Positions 46,001 through 63,867 of a DNA stretch of 64,000 nucleotides are shown one piece after another. The stretch spans positions 6,698,001 through 6,762,000 of the forward strand of contig NC_079876.1 of NCBI RefSeq assembly GCF_029227915.1, given 5' to 3'. The stretch comes from Hydractinia symbiolongicarpus (taxonomy: Eukaryota > Cnidaria > Hydrozoa > Anthoathecata > Hydractiniidae). Both the position numbers and the translations under genes were made by a program. The notes under the pieces were generated by a model. The model did no database searches. It was not told where the DNA came from and saw only the letters and a program-made list of their open reading frames with translations. Numbering within the stretch: position 1 is the first letter of the stretch; every line of letters starts with the position of its first letter.

Positions 46001-47303
46001 TGCAATATTTAGTAAATTAAATTTTAAAAATTTAAAAAAAATTAAAAGACGTATCACTTACCCTATTTTATCTGGAAGGGGGCAAGTGCACAGACTGTTT
46101 GGCTAGACATGTGATCAAATAACTTTTGTTGGGTATGAGGGATAAAATATATCTTATATAATAATACAAAGTGTCTGTGACAGGCATAGTGGATGTGTTT
46201 GTTTCTCTTTCAGGTGGCTGAAAACATATGTATTATTTGTTAACGGCCTGATGCATTTAGACTGACGTTGATTCATTAAATAAAAATAGTGAAGCCAATA
46301 CTTTGGAAACAGTTGGAAATAACTGACGTCATTTTTAGCTATATATTTTTTTTAAGTTTCTAGCCCTTTATTGTATATCAACTTTAAAGAAACAATAAAT
46401 AAAAATAACCTTGTGTGGGTAACTGGGAACTGGCTGGGACCAATATGAGACCAATTTCCTAAGCATTGGTCAACTCACCTGTTTTCAGGACCAAAAATCT
46501 TTAATTTTTCCATTGTTCTCCTGCCTAAGCGGATTTTTCCACAGGCCTTATTAACTAGTTAGCTTTGAAGGAATAAATATTCCAGAAAAATGACGTCTTT
46601 TCTAATCTCAATCACATTATTATTTCGTTTTCCTTACTTCGAACATTTTTAAATGAAAAAATATACAACATAAAAAGTTTAATGACATGATTGTCAATAT
46701 TTATAGAAAATGGATCTTTTATCTGTATCATTAAAATAGCAAACTTTCTTCTTAGGGAAAATAGCTCAGGTATAATAGAGCTAACTATTGTTGCTAACTA
46801 AATCTTTATCATGAATAAATTAGATACTCATTTAATGTTGTTGGTAAAATAAAACCCTGACCACTGGGTTGCTATTAAGACTAACCCAGGTGATGACAAA
46901 CATAAATATTTTAAGTCCAACCTTATTCAAATTAAATTTGAATCTAAAACAAACTTTTTAACAATAAACCAAAAAAAATTTGTTTGCAATTTTGTTTTAT
47001 TTTCTAATATGCAATATATATAAATGTTATTTTATTCTATCTTGAAGGTACATGTAGTTGATATTTACATACTTACTCTAATGGGTAAAGTCGGATATCT
47101 GTTACTGTGCCTAGAAACCCAAATAGTGTTGCCATTTGTTCTACAGTGGCACCAGGAGAGACATTTGTAACTTGAACAACTTTTCCAGTGAAAACAATAT
47201 CTTTACTAGCATTTTCATCTTTAGTTGCACTTCCATTGACTAACACAGATTCTTCCTTTTGGTTTATAGTTTCCTCAGTAGCTGTTATTTCTTCATTCAT
47301 CAT
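31021..47303 (-). CDS. SREK1: SREK1-like splicing regulator: two RRMs and an RS domain (whole gene)
   Basis: Seventeen coding exons join in phase on the minus strand, giving about 475 residues. RRM1 (exons 1-2) reads VVQVTNVSPGATVEQMATLF and QHLTNTVFIDKALIVVP, the signature of SREK1/SRSF11. RRM2 (exons 4-7) reads IKRTIFVENIHDS, GEVKYMRL, YAFIEFS and YNGVLFGNRSLK; two RRMs distinguish SREK1 from one-RRM SRSF11. Exons 8-16 code Arg-Ser dipeptide tracts and exon 17 a Lys/Glu-rich tail. Such nuclear proteins modulate splice-site choice through RS interactions with SR proteins. The 3.8-kb-plus RRM2 intron holds nested transposons on the opposite strand. The last few codons are tentative. The upstream flank ends near an RTE fragment, so any promoter lies within about 1 kb of 47303. 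Confidence 0.85.
31248..31366 (-). CDS. SREK1: SREK1-like exon 17: Lys/Glu-rich tail
   Basis: Encodes KKKKEKDREREKKEGK and on to KDKEAEADDQ, the charged region following the RS domain in this family. Acceptor TTCCTTAG, donor CAAG/GTAATG. The open frame continues to 31042 without the repeat bias, supporting a splice at 31248. Confidence 0.75.
31400..32775. other. intron between SREK1-like exons 17 and 16
   Basis: AT-rich intron. Open frame 31458-31691 has no recognisable content. No mobile element was recognised. Confidence 0.5.
32781..32867 (-). CDS. SREK1: SREK1-like exon 16: RS segment
   Basis: 87 nt, phase 2-2. Encodes KKSKSRSRSPARRKSRKS and TSKSPDRSSS. Acceptor CATTTAG, donor GTATGT. 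Confidence 0.8.
33049..33114 (-). CDS. SREK1: SREK1-like exon 15: RS segment
   Basis: 66 nt, phase 2-2. Encodes DRRKKRKSVSKSSSRSPRRR after a junction Arg. Acceptor CTATTTAG, donor CCAG/GTATG. Confidence 0.8.
33391..33426 (-). CDS. SREK1: SREK1-like exon 14: RS segment
   Basis: 36 nt, phase 2-2. Encodes SPKRRKSRSRS. Acceptor TTATTTCAG, donor CCAG/GTAAGT. Confidence 0.8.
33725..34065. repeat. 126-bp tandem repeat, three copies, intronic
   Basis: GAAGTGAACAAAA starts at about 33725, 33851 and 33978, each followed by AACTGATCAG-like text and TTGCTTT..CTAAAATTCT. It lies between SREK1-like exons 14 and 13. The open frame 33894-34091 is a by-product. Confidence 0.75.
34225..34272 (-). CDS. SREK1: SREK1-like exon 13: RS segment
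   Basis: 48 nt, phase 2-2. Encodes SPRRSSRRSRSRSRS. Nearly identical in length and sequence to exon 12, so probably a tandem exon duplicate. Donor CAAG/GTATTT. Confidence 0.8.
34777..34862. repeat. intronic duplicate paired with 35521-35607
   Basis: ATAATACCCAGCCTTTGTTT and TGTCCAAAGCCGCACTAAAT recur at 35521-35607 (TGTCCAAAGCTGCACTAAAT). This is intron sequence duplicated together with the neighbouring 48-nt exons. Confidence 0.7.
35112..35159 (-). CDS. SREK1: SREK1-like exon 12: RS segment
   Basis: 48 nt, phase 2-2. Encodes SPRRRSRRSRSPSRS. Acceptor TTTCACAG, donor CAAG/GTATTT, the same donor context as exon 13. Confidence 0.8.
35787..35819 (-). CDS. SREK1: SREK1-like exon 11: RS segment
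   Basis: 33 nt, phase 2-2. Encodes SPVRRRRSYS. Acceptor AATTTTTAG, donor CAAG/GTGTAG. Confidence 0.75.
36456..36491 (-). CDS. SREK1: SREK1-like exon 10: RS segment
   Basis: 36 nt, phase 2-2. Encodes SRSPKRRRSRT. Acceptor TTTTTTAG, donor CTAG/GTATTA. Confidence 0.75.
37325..37402 (-). CDS. SREK1: SREK1-like exon 9: RS segment
   Basis: 78 nt, phase 2-2. Encodes SPTRRRSRSRTRRSRSRSRS then RRRKS. Acceptor AATTATAG, donor CAAG/GTACTT. Confidence 0.8.
37859..37874 (-). CDS. SREK1: SREK1-like exon 8: 16-nt microexon
   Basis: TTTTTTTAG, 16 nt, CAAG/GTATGA on the minus strand. It encodes ETRS between split Arg codons and converts phase 1 to phase 2, which is required to join exon 7 to exon 9. Phase and splice sites both support it. 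Confidence 0.65.
38371..38480 (-). CDS. SREK1: SREK1-like exon 7: end of RRM2 and linker
   Basis: Encodes VTHAKSPVVKPESER then TMRDVVKRPTFD, equivalent to the post-RRM2 linker (INHSNNAIVKP-like then VMKRVREA-like) of vertebrate SREK1. Donor GTAAGT. Confidence 0.8.
38573..38659 (-). CDS. SREK1: SREK1-like exon 6: RRM2 C-terminal half
   Basis: Encodes YAFIEFSMVESVPTALQYNG and VLFGNRSL. YAFIEF is the RNP1 aromatic strand of RRM2. Acceptor TTCTTCTTAG. Confidence 0.85.
39620..40516 (+). pseudogene. RTE apurinic-type endonuclease part
   Basis: From about residue 53 it shows the exonuclease-endonuclease-phosphatase fold of RTE elements, related to CFDP2-like proteins: MASVNVGTLRGR, VDMCCVQEVRWRG (catalytic Glu), VFLSVYAPQ-type strand, VMLGGDFNGHVG (Asp-x-Asn), QIDYFLV, and SQHRLLVCDI (Ser-x-His). 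All signature catalytic residues are present. It ends at a TAA after which the same frame continues into the reverse transcriptase, so this is a nonsense mutation, not a natural end. Confidence 0.85.
40517..41917 (+). pseudogene. RTE reverse transcriptase part
   Basis: Continues in the endonuclease frame after one stop codon (EAKGKYRPRRKVWKL...). RT motifs in order: WQSSVIVNCFKGKGD, NYRGLKLVDQVMKV, MQFGFVPGRGTTDAIFLL, FAFVDLEKAFDRVPR (motif A), GVHQGSVLSPLLFILVLEA (motif B), LLYADDLVLIAES (motif C with the YADD catalytic site). The frame then shifts at SLRSGRKD. Catalytic Asp residues are intact. It would reverse-transcribe element RNA at a nicked target. Confidence 0.9.
41895..42810 (+). pseudogene. 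RTE C-terminal part with PHD-like zinc finger
   Basis: After the frameshift the text resumes as WKKGLEEKGLKVNTAKSKVM. A C4HC3 pattern follows: CGVC, then CQTC, HWVHKKC and CKRC at about 41998-42145, resembling a PHD finger, followed by the usual LINE tail: LYEACVRSVMLYGSETWAVK, RRLNWLGHLERMEEDNW and GRPRKTW. The finger is inserted between the RT palm and this tail. Its role may be nucleic-acid or chromatin binding, which is an inference. Confidence 0.8.
42838..43250 (+). repeat. degenerate minisatellite of about 58-65 bp
   Basis: The unit AACGATCTACARCGATCTTT followed by TCGCTTTCTACAAT and CCCGTTTTCATGATTTTT is repeated about six to seven times with variation. It lies between the RTE tail and the right TIR of the DNA element, so it belongs to that element's interior. 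Confidence 0.7.
43605..43687 (-). CDS. SREK1: SREK1-like exon 5: RRM2 middle
   Basis: Encodes ITSEQLMAFFSGVGEVKYMR and LCKSEEQ, helix 1 and strand 2 of RRM2. Acceptor TTTTTCTAG, donor GTAAGT. The following intron (38660-43604) contains the nested transposons. Confidence 0.85.
43885..43998 (-). CDS. SREK1: SREK1-like exon 4: linker and RRM2 start
   Basis: 114 nt, phase 0-0. Encodes VPTNIPGLPPPPVITCTTDP then MELEEIKRTIFVENIHDS; RTIFVENI is the RNP2 strand of RRM2. Acceptor AATTTAG, donor GTATGT. Confidence 0.85.
44311..44417 (-). CDS. SREK1: SREK1-like exon 3: inter-RRM linker
   Basis: Encodes EIPEEVECQHLLNTTNAYAQ and MTANGYLSQAFPVED, like the IPDEAKALSLLAP linker of the family. Phase forces the donor GAT/GTAATA at 44310; the nearer GTACTT site at 44340 would cause a frameshift into exon 4. 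Confidence 0.75.
44468..44483 (+). repeat. poly-G tract
   Basis: About 14 consecutive G within an intron, followed by GGTTATGGTGGGGAAGGTGGG. It could form a G-quadruplex; it is also prone to sequencing length error. Confidence 0.85.
45093..45223 (-). CDS. SREK1: SREK1-like exon 2: RRM1 C-terminal half
   Basis: Encodes DTLPVAVKLCYIKYENSEQ then CGVAQHLTNTVFIDKALIVV and PLNQ. QHLTNTVFIDKALIVVP is almost invariant in SREK1/SRSF11 proteins. Acceptor GAATTTTAG, donor CAAG/GTAAAG. Confidence 0.9.
46240..46562 (-). mobile_element. Helitron-like repeat fragment, minus strand
   Basis: On the minus strand it begins ACTAGTTAATAAGGCCTGTGG with GTGGAAAAATCCGC and CTTAGGCAGGAGAACAATGG, matching 28561 onward. 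The 3' portion is shortened. Intronic in the SREK1-like gene, same strand as the gene. Confidence 0.5.
47077..47303 (-). CDS. SREK1: SREK1-like exon 1: N terminus and RRM1 start
   Basis: ATG at 47303 (minus; a second ATG follows directly). About 35 acidic residues, then VFTGKVVQVTNVSPGATVEQ and MATLFGFLGTVTDIRLYPL, the first half of RRM1. Donor AGA/GTAAGT. The start is chosen because no upstream in-frame extension is supported; a non-coding exon further 5' is possible. Confidence 0.85.
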
Positions 47304-47309
47304 GCAATT

Positions 47310-48455
47310 ATATTTCTCTGTAATAAATATGCTGTATTGTCATTTAAAAAATGATATATATATATATATATAATATAAGAAAAAGAGTTGTGGGAAACTT
47401 CAATAAACTTTTACAAACGAGGGGACTTTGATCCACAATCAGGCCTATCAATAAGGGGAGAGCAATTGCTCTTGCTCACGCAAAGGCTCACCCAATTCTG
47501 AGAAATGAGAAACTAGCTGAGCCATTAGCCAGAAAGAAGCAAAATAGATAAAAAAAAAGATAAAATAAAATTGATCAAAAAGACTTTGTGGTATGTATGT
47601 GTTTATAAACTTACTTTATTTATTCAGATTGCTCGCCCAGTTTAAATTATTGTAACCTTGAGGGAGCGATTTATTGCTCTGGTGTTATTTTCTTATTAAT
47701 AGGCATGCACAATCCAACAAAGTTGCTCTACTTCAATTTTATTACGAAAATTATATAAAGTCACCTAATGAGTCATGATAAACCTTCATTCATGTGTACC
47801 AGACCATTTCATGAGATTTTAGGTAGGGGTGTTGTGAATCACACATCTTATTAATTCTACACATGCAATCCTAAAGAATCAAATCTGACAAAATTGACAG
47901 CAATAAAAACTAACAGAACTAACACTCCATCGCAGCTTATTAAACGATGAGAGGAGGTAAACATCACACTTCTTTAAGAGTTTAAGGAAAACAAACATTC
48001 TTCCGTGATAACTTTTCTTGCCGTGTTTCGTTTTTAATAAAAAGTACACATATATAAGTTGTATCTTATTATTTTTAACGTTTCCTGAAAATTTGAAAGA
48101 AATTGATACAAAGGAAGTTAAAAAACTGGAGAAGACACGCTTTCGTCTCTAACAAACTCTTTTAAAAACATGTCTTTTACCTCCTTTCGTCCGATATTGT
48201 AAAACGATGGAGAGGCATAGGAAAGCATACACAATTGAATTATTGTTAAGGTGTAATCGTTTAACCTCATACACTACACCTTTACCTTGTGTTGTCTGCC
48301 TAATTCCGCCAGTCAGTAAATATTATGTGATTCTTTTTTTACTGTGATTCTTTTTTAAAGTAGCCATTATAATTTGAGAAAAAACACGCCACTAATGTAG
48401 TATAAGCCTTTCATAAATTGGGGGTAAATTTCTCATAGAACCTTTGTTTATATTA
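47310..48455. other. upstream flank of the SREK1-like gene
   Basis: Contains a (TA)n run near 47355 and no recognised exon. It probably holds the promoter, but no specific element could be assigned. Confidence 0.35.
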
Positions 48456-48647
48456 TAGTGGAAGGTTAAGAGCTGACATTCAGTTTGTATGCAAGCGTTG
48501 CAAAGGTGAGATTATAGAGAATGAAGTATTTCCAGCTTTAATGATGTACAACAGTGGCTCGTTAGAGATAGTTGAGAACTTCTGTTACTTAGGTGATATG
48601 TTGGGCAGTGAAGGGGGTGTTGGAAGAAGTGTTACTTGCAGGATTTT

Positions 48648-48689
48648 CTGAACTTTTTCCAAGTAGGATACTGCTTGGAAAAAGTTCAG
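48648..48689. repeat. foldback insertion inside the RTE fragment
   Basis: CTGAACTTTTTCCAAG (48648-48663) and CTTGGAAAAAGTTCAG (48674-48689) are perfect 16-bp inverted repeats. The other RTE copy has only the right arm, so the left arm is a templated inverted copy. Confidence 0.8.
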
Positions 48690-48878
48690 AGAGTTACTTC
48701 CTTTGTTGACTAGCAGAGTCCTGTCAATTGAGGTAAAAGGTAGGTTGTATGAGGCCTGTGTAAGAAGTGTTATGTTGTACAGTAGTGAGACATGGGCAGT
48801 GAAGCAGGAAGATCTTGACCGTTTAGAAAGGAATATGAGAATGGTTAGGTGGATGTGTAACGCCAGTCTGAGAGACAC

Positions 48879-49796
48879 AAAGAGTTCAGATGAGCTAAGA
48901 AGCAGGTTAATTCTCTGTAGAATTAAAGATGTTATCCGGATAAGAAGATTGAATTGTTTGGGGCACTTGGAAAGAATGGAGGAGGATAATTGGGTAAGAA
49001 AGTGTAGAGACTTGATAGTTCCTGGGGCAAAGCCCAGAGGCAGACCGAGAAAGACTTGGTAGGAGGTTATAAGGACAGACTTGATACACAGGAAGTTGAG
49101 TTTAGATCTAACATAGTCTAGATCAGATTGGAAGAGGGTCATTAATATACCCCGTCCAACCCATGCTAGCATGGAAAGCGGACGAAAGAGTTCAGATGAG
49201 CTAAGAAGCAGGTTAATTCTCTGTAGAATTAAAGATGTTATCCGGATAAGAAGATTGAATTGTTTGGGGCACTTGGAAAGAATGGAGGAGGATAATTGGG
49301 TAAGAAAGTGTAGAGACTTGATAGTTCCTGGGGCAAAGCCCAGAGGCAGACCGAGAAAGACTTGGTAGGAGGTTATAAGGACAGACTTGATACACAGGAA
49401 GTTGAGTTTAGATCTAACATAGTCTAGATCAGATTGGAAGAGGGTCATTAATATACCCCGTCCAACCCATGCTAGCATGGAAAGCGGACGAAAGAGTTCA
49501 GATGAGCTAAGAAGCAGGTTAATTCTCTGTAGAATTAAAGATGTTATCCGGATAAGAAGATTGAATTGTTTGGGGCACTTGGAAAGAATGGAGGAGGATA
49601 ATTGGGTAAGAAAGTGTAGAGACTTGATAGTTCCTGGGGCAAAGCCCAGAGGCAGACCGAGAAAGACTTGGTAGGAGGTTATAAGGACAGACTTGATACA
49701 CAGGAAGTTGAGTTTAGATCTAACATAGTCTAGATCAGATTGGAAGAGGGTCATTAATATACCCCGTCCAACCCATGCTAGCATGGAAAGCGGACG
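48879..49796 (+). repeat. 306-bp tandem triplication
   Basis: Three units starting AAAGAGTTCAGATGAGC at 48879, 49185 and 49491. By eye they are identical, including the GACG/AAAGAG junctions. Confidence 0.95.
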
Positions 49797-49839
49797 TTAA
49801 GCCGAGAATGATGAATGATGATGATGATAACTTCAAACC

Positions 49840-52640
49840 AGACATACTGTGTAGTTTAAGGTGAGTTTTAGCTTTACTTTACTCCACATACTTGCAGTTC
49901 TTGTTTAACAAAACCTTCTGTGAGTGTTTGACCGTGAAAAATGTTGTTTTTCCTCAATCAAGTGGTACCACCCACGTGACATTCTGACCGGGAGAATGCC
50001 TTTTTTGCCCTGGCAAGCTCTCACAACACAACATATAATTGATTTCTGCCTTCACACCATGCACGTAGCCAGAATATAGAATTTTGTATTTGGAGTTTTG
50101 CAGCTTAGCTAACCAGCTATTTACATTAAAAATTCATTATCACTAACTCTAGCTTGCTACTACACAACACACAACATGGCACATTGCCATGGGCAATGGG
50201 AGATGGCACACTGCGGGCCGTTTGATGTTGCCTGGCTTGTAAACAATAGGTTTTAACATTAGATTACTGAATTTAATCTTTCAACAAAACAAATTTGCAC
50301 AAACCAAGATTCACACAAAAAACAGCGGCAAAACAAAAGCAGAAGGACCACACGATATTTTTGATGTAAAAGATATTCGTTTTTCTCAGAGGGCGAGGGT
50401 TAAGCGAGGCAATTGCCTCGTTTTTTTAGATGTTTTTATAAGAGCATTTTATTTCCCAAGCCTGCAAAAAACTCACGAGTCTTTTTTTAGCACATCCTAA
50501 CTTAATCAATGTATAAAGGGTTGCGAAGCAGAAGAAGACATTTTTTTATCAGTATACAGATCTCTAAGGTTTCTTTTTACAGTAGGGGTTGAGATTCTGT
50601 TCCATATCAGCTATAAAAACATCCTTGTGCCCAGGTTTTATTGCCTACACGGCGTAGCGCTTACTTGACGGCTAAAAGAAAGAAGTTTTTTCGCCGCCGC
50701 CCTCGATGTCAAAATGCAAAAGCCCCTGGGGACGAGGTTGTTTTAAAGAATCGTGAATCTTAGCGAAATTTCCTTCGTTGCGCAGGAAAGAAGGAAATGA
50801 AGTTTCTTTCCGTTTCCGCAGGAGGAAACTTCAAATCTCCTTTAAAAAGAGCGTTTTTAAACTTGTGAGACCTCGGTTTGTTGGGACAGCATCAAAGACA
50901 GTCTTTTTTATTATTTATTTAACTAAAATATATTTTTCTTTCATGTGTCCATAGCAACATGCACGTTCAGACGATGAAGAGAAGGAGGGCAACTAGTCAA
51001 GTTATTCAAACGACGCACAACGCTACACAGAACTATCTTATAGCTAATCTATGTATAAACAAGTTTAAGGAACCCGTGCACGATTGGGTAGCAGTACTGC
51101 ATGGATCGTGTGGATGTTCCATCACAGATATCTGTTTTTGGTTTCGCTCCCGGCTTTAACATCAGTTTCTTGTAAAAATTATAATGTAAAGATATGAGTT
51201 GTCAAAGAAAATAACGGTTAGAAATTAACAGAATGCAAGCGTTCTGACGTGAAGTGAAATTTGCAAATATAAAGCCATGCGTGCTATCTAACCAATCCAT
51301 AAATTCCAAATACCAACAAATACGGATGTTTTTATTTATTCTGTCCGAATAAGGAATAGGAAAGAAAACGTATTTGCTTTCAGCAAGTGAAGACGGCATC
51401 ATTGTAAAAAATGTTTATAAAAAGCATTACACGAGAAGTTTTCCCTACATAATTGCTTTTTTCCGTTTTCAGTGTTTTTGATTTTTTAACAATTTAAGTA
51501 TTTAATTTTTGAACTATTACTCTGGGCGCTCATTTGAACTGAACGATAATTTGGTCACTGAGTACTTCTTATTTGGGGAAAGCATTAATATACAGAGATA
51601 TTTGAAAAAATATAACATTGTTCACACATTTTTCTATCAAATTAGCAAAAAAACAGCACCCTCGTTCCTGGGTTATTTTTGCCTTCTTGATATAAGAGAT
51701 TCTCATATTTAAAAGACAAAAAAAACTGGGAACGAGGGTGCAGCGCGCACATTACACACGAAGCATCATGGCTGACTTGCATAACTTCTTCGAATTTGAT
51801 AAATTAAACATTTGTTTTAAGTTTGATATTTTTGTTATGTTTTCATTAGATAAGGCCAACAACATCAAACTACACGTGTTCTTTTGACAGTTATCATTCA
51901 ATAACAATAAAAATTACCTGCTATTGTTCTTTCGCCAAGCTAAGTTAAATTACAAATCAATGAAAGGTACAAGAATAAGAAGTTTTAAACGTCTTCTTTA
52001 CGCCAGTGGGAAAATCTAAAGTTCTTCACATTTTTTGTTGAAGAATATTTCTATACTTAAAGTTTTCATTACTATCGCCATTGTTTTGCGTATGTATTGG
52101 TTGCGTAATCTAAAAAATAAATGGCATAGATTTATGTTAGTGAGACTAGAAATTAAAAAAAATTCGAACTGTAATTCGAACTCGCAGGGGACCGAAAAAA
52201 AAGTTCGAAATAGGGAAAGTTCGAATTAGGGAAAGCTTATACCTCCTCCTCAATTTCTTGAGGTCATAAGCAGAACTGGACTAAAAGTGAAAAGTGTACA
52301 AATGACTAACTTTTTAAAAGAGTTTTTTTGTACGAAATATTTTTGCTCGCTTAAATGGCGGATGGATTTCGCTTGTGCTCAGGCACACTTCACTCGATGG
52401 TTTAGCTCCGCAATCTATATATAATGGGTTGCGGGGTGGGAACATATGTGAAATATAGCTTATCTTGAACCTTTTTATGCGCTTGAAAGAATTATGAAAG
52501 AGTTTAATAAACTAAAGAATCTTCTTTTAAACATAAACACGTCAAAAAATTTATGGTAATAAAAAAATGTATAAAATATAACAGAAAAAAATACTTTTAA
52601 AAAATGCCTGGTGTAGTTTATACTTAAATTGAACTTTGAA
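49840..52640. other. intergenic stretch between SREK1-like and PKA genes
   Basis: No gene recognised. CCCCTGGGGACGAGGTTG near 50726 is one arm of the CTCGTCCCCAG foldback family. Open frames at 50959-51159 and 51509-51712 have no supporting features. Confidence 0.4.
51656..51741. mobile_element. 86-bp palindromic MITE
   Basis: GCACCCTCGTTCCTGGG on the left and CTGGGAACGAGGGTGC on the right form arms of about 26 bp. Best preserved member of the CTCGTTCCCAG foldback family. Confidence 0.65.
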
Positions 52641-52642
52641 AT

Positions 52643-52780
52643 ATGAGCATTCATCTTGACTTCAGGATTAAGTTCACCTCTAGTGATAGTGATGGTGATG
52701 TAGATGAGGGCGAAAATATTCCGGAAGATATCGTAGCCGAAATACAAGATGATGAAGAAATTAGCGTCGAACAAAATAAA
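52643..52780 (+). CDS. possible isolated acidic exon
   Basis: Frame from ATG 52643 encodes SSDSDGDVDEGENIPEDIVA and EIQDDEEISVEQNK and ends at an AAA/GTGCGT donor-like site. A CTTCAG acceptor at 52665 is an alternative start. Acidic N termini like this occur in transposase-derived genes, but no partner exon was found. It may be chance or a gene remnant. Confidence 0.25.
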
Positions 52781-52859
52781 GTGCGTATTTCCTTGATTCT
52801 TTCCTTTTTAATTTGTGGCGTTAAATGGCGGTAAGGCAAAATTTCGCTTGCCAACAAGA

Positions 52860-54600
52860 TATACTTTGACTGTAAGTAATCGATTTTTTCTTAACTTGAA
52901 ATTACGCGGTTATAAACTTTTGCGAAAAACAGGGTGATAACTACCTTCTCAAGTGCCTCATGAGTTTTTTCTTAGTTGTGTCCCTCGAAGTGTCAATTAC
53001 TCAGTAAAGTACCACGATTCATCGAGAAATCGCGACTGTACTTTCACTTTTTCGTGCTGTGCGTTTCGTATTCGTTAAATATTTAACACTTATACTGGAA
53101 TGCGTATTCTTTAATGTTTTAATAGAGTTGCTCGATAAACCAACCAGACCAAAGAACAAGACTTGTTATGCTTTTTGACATCGAAATATAAAATTCCTAA
53201 CATATCCCGGGAATGAGGTTATCAGCTTCTACTTAAACTTTTGTGAAGTAAAACCATGTCTCGATAAGTAATTACTGCCAACTCTTGCCATACTCCACAA
53301 AATACTGTCTTTTCTTATGTAATTTACAGGGTTATTGTTTATTAATTTATTTTAAGCAAAGGGTGGTACGTTTACTGTCCCTCTCCCCCATCACATAATG
53401 GTAACGCCGAGACAAAACAACAACATTTGGCTGAAGCAACAATTATTGTACATGATTCTCCTATATATACTTTTAAGCTCACATATAATAATAATACTAT
53501 CGTACATAAAGTTTGTCTCGTTTAACCCGACAGAAACAACAAATAACATTTATACACCTAAAAAGTTTATTTGGAGTGCATTTCCACTACAAGCTGTCGT
53601 TTAATACGCAAATAGAGTCAAGAATCACGGTTATGAAGTTTCTAGCAAGCTCATATGTGGAAATCCACCCACCCAAAAAGATACGTAACTTACGTACTCT
53701 TGACAAAAGAACGTTTTGAACGATAAATTAATAGAAATAAAATCACCTTTCAGAGGAAAATAATAAACGAAATACAGAAAGAAAAGCAATAGCTGAGAAT
53801 TTGTAATATACACCCTATTCGAGTCAACACTTCTCTAAAAGAATTACGTACCGATTTACCCTATTATTCCCGCATTCTATCAAACCTTTACCGTATCTAC
53901 GTCCTTCAATATTTCCAGCATATAGTAGTGTGAGTATCATTTTACGACAATTTCATATGATTTGTCCCATTTTATTCGTACTTATGCTTTTTTATACATC
54001 AAAATTCTGTGGCTTTTATAAAATAATAGTTACCTGATTTTCATGGTTAAGAAAACAATCCCGCCTCTCTATTAAAACCGCCAATTATTTTTAAGGCTGA
54101 AACGCTAATCTCGCCGCAGAAATAATAGAGTAAATGCGATATATCTAAACAGATACATATATATATAGTCTTTTATAAATATAGTCGTCAAGTCAAGCAG
54201 TACATGCATGGAAACCTGTGTAGTGAAAAAACAAGGCAATTGTTTTAAAAGGCCTGTAAACGGGTATCACTAAAAGTTCAAAAGAATGCTTTGACTTATA
54301 GTAGGTGCTTTTAATGTTAATCTGAAATTATCTCGAGTAGTCTCTCTATATATACAAAGAAAGAAGGTTGGAAACAAAAACATTTGATAATAAATCATTT
54401 TCTTTCCCAGCGTCCGTAAGATTGCGAGTAGGCTTGCGAATCTAGCGAATATCCAGATAGAAAAAGATTGATTCAATAACAACAAAAAAGTTTTAACGGT
54501 CACAAAAAAGATGCTCCTTTGATTGGTCGGTTTGATTACAAACGTTACCAACAGTTTCTAACAAATTTGCACTTGTGGTCATCTTTTAGAAGAACAATCT
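52860..54600. other. non-coding stretch downstream of the PKA gene
   Basis: No domain or exon recognised. The 3' UTR of the kinase gene should lie in the upper end, but no convincing polyadenylation signal could be chosen. Confidence 0.35.
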
Positions 54601-54622
54601 TTATATGCACAACACGATACAG

Positions 54623-63534
<8,912 letters not shown>

Positions 63535-63608
63535 CTAAAACAAAAAAGGCAAAGTTAATTTAGAAATATATACAGGACAAAAGACAAGGAGTATGTCAAA
63601 ATTATACC

Positions 63609-63867
63609 ACCATCATCATCATCATCATTATCATTCTCCGTCCGTTTTCCATGCTAACATGGGTTGAACGGGGGTATATTAATGACCCTCTTCCAATCTG
63701 ATCTAGACTGTGTTAGATCTAAACTCAACTTCCTGTGTATTAAGTCTGTCCTTATAACCTCCTACCAAGTCTTTCTCACTCTACCTCTGGGCTTTGCCCC
63801 AGGAACTATCAAGTCTCTACACTTTCTTACCTAATTATCCCCCTCCATTCTTTCCAAGTGTCCCAGC
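63609..63867 (-). mobile_element. RTE 3' fragment, minus strand
   Basis: Reverse complement of the last 260 bp of the RTE element: (ATC)n at 63609, then the complement of RPTHASM, GRPRKTW and RKCRDLIVPG coding text. It is 5'-truncated where CCCAGC meets AAGCAAAAAC. It lies just upstream of the A-helix exon, in the PKA first intron. Confidence 0.85.

Larger units (their letters stand above)
48459..49835 (+). mobile_element. RTE 3' fragment with an internal triplication
   Basis: Matches the RTE element from the finger region (about 42095) to the tail, with a 306-bp part present three times (48879-49184, 49185-49490, 49491-49796), then GTTAAGCCGAGAATGATG and a (GAT)n tail. TGG to TAG in GRPRKTW-TAG breaks each unit. 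The antisense frame (48585-49784) stays open because 306 is divisible by 3; it is not a gene. Confidence 0.9.

Noticed and set aside
46757-46830. tRNA-like start GGGAAAATAGCTCAGGT with a GCTC...GAGC arm
   Set aside because: Only the D-arm fits; no anticodon arm, T-arm or TTC box follows, so it is not a tRNA gene.
48585-49784. 399-codon open frame on the minus strand
   Set aside because: It is antisense to the RTE tail and repeats the same 102-residue block because the 306-bp unit is divisible by three. The sense strand explains the conservation.
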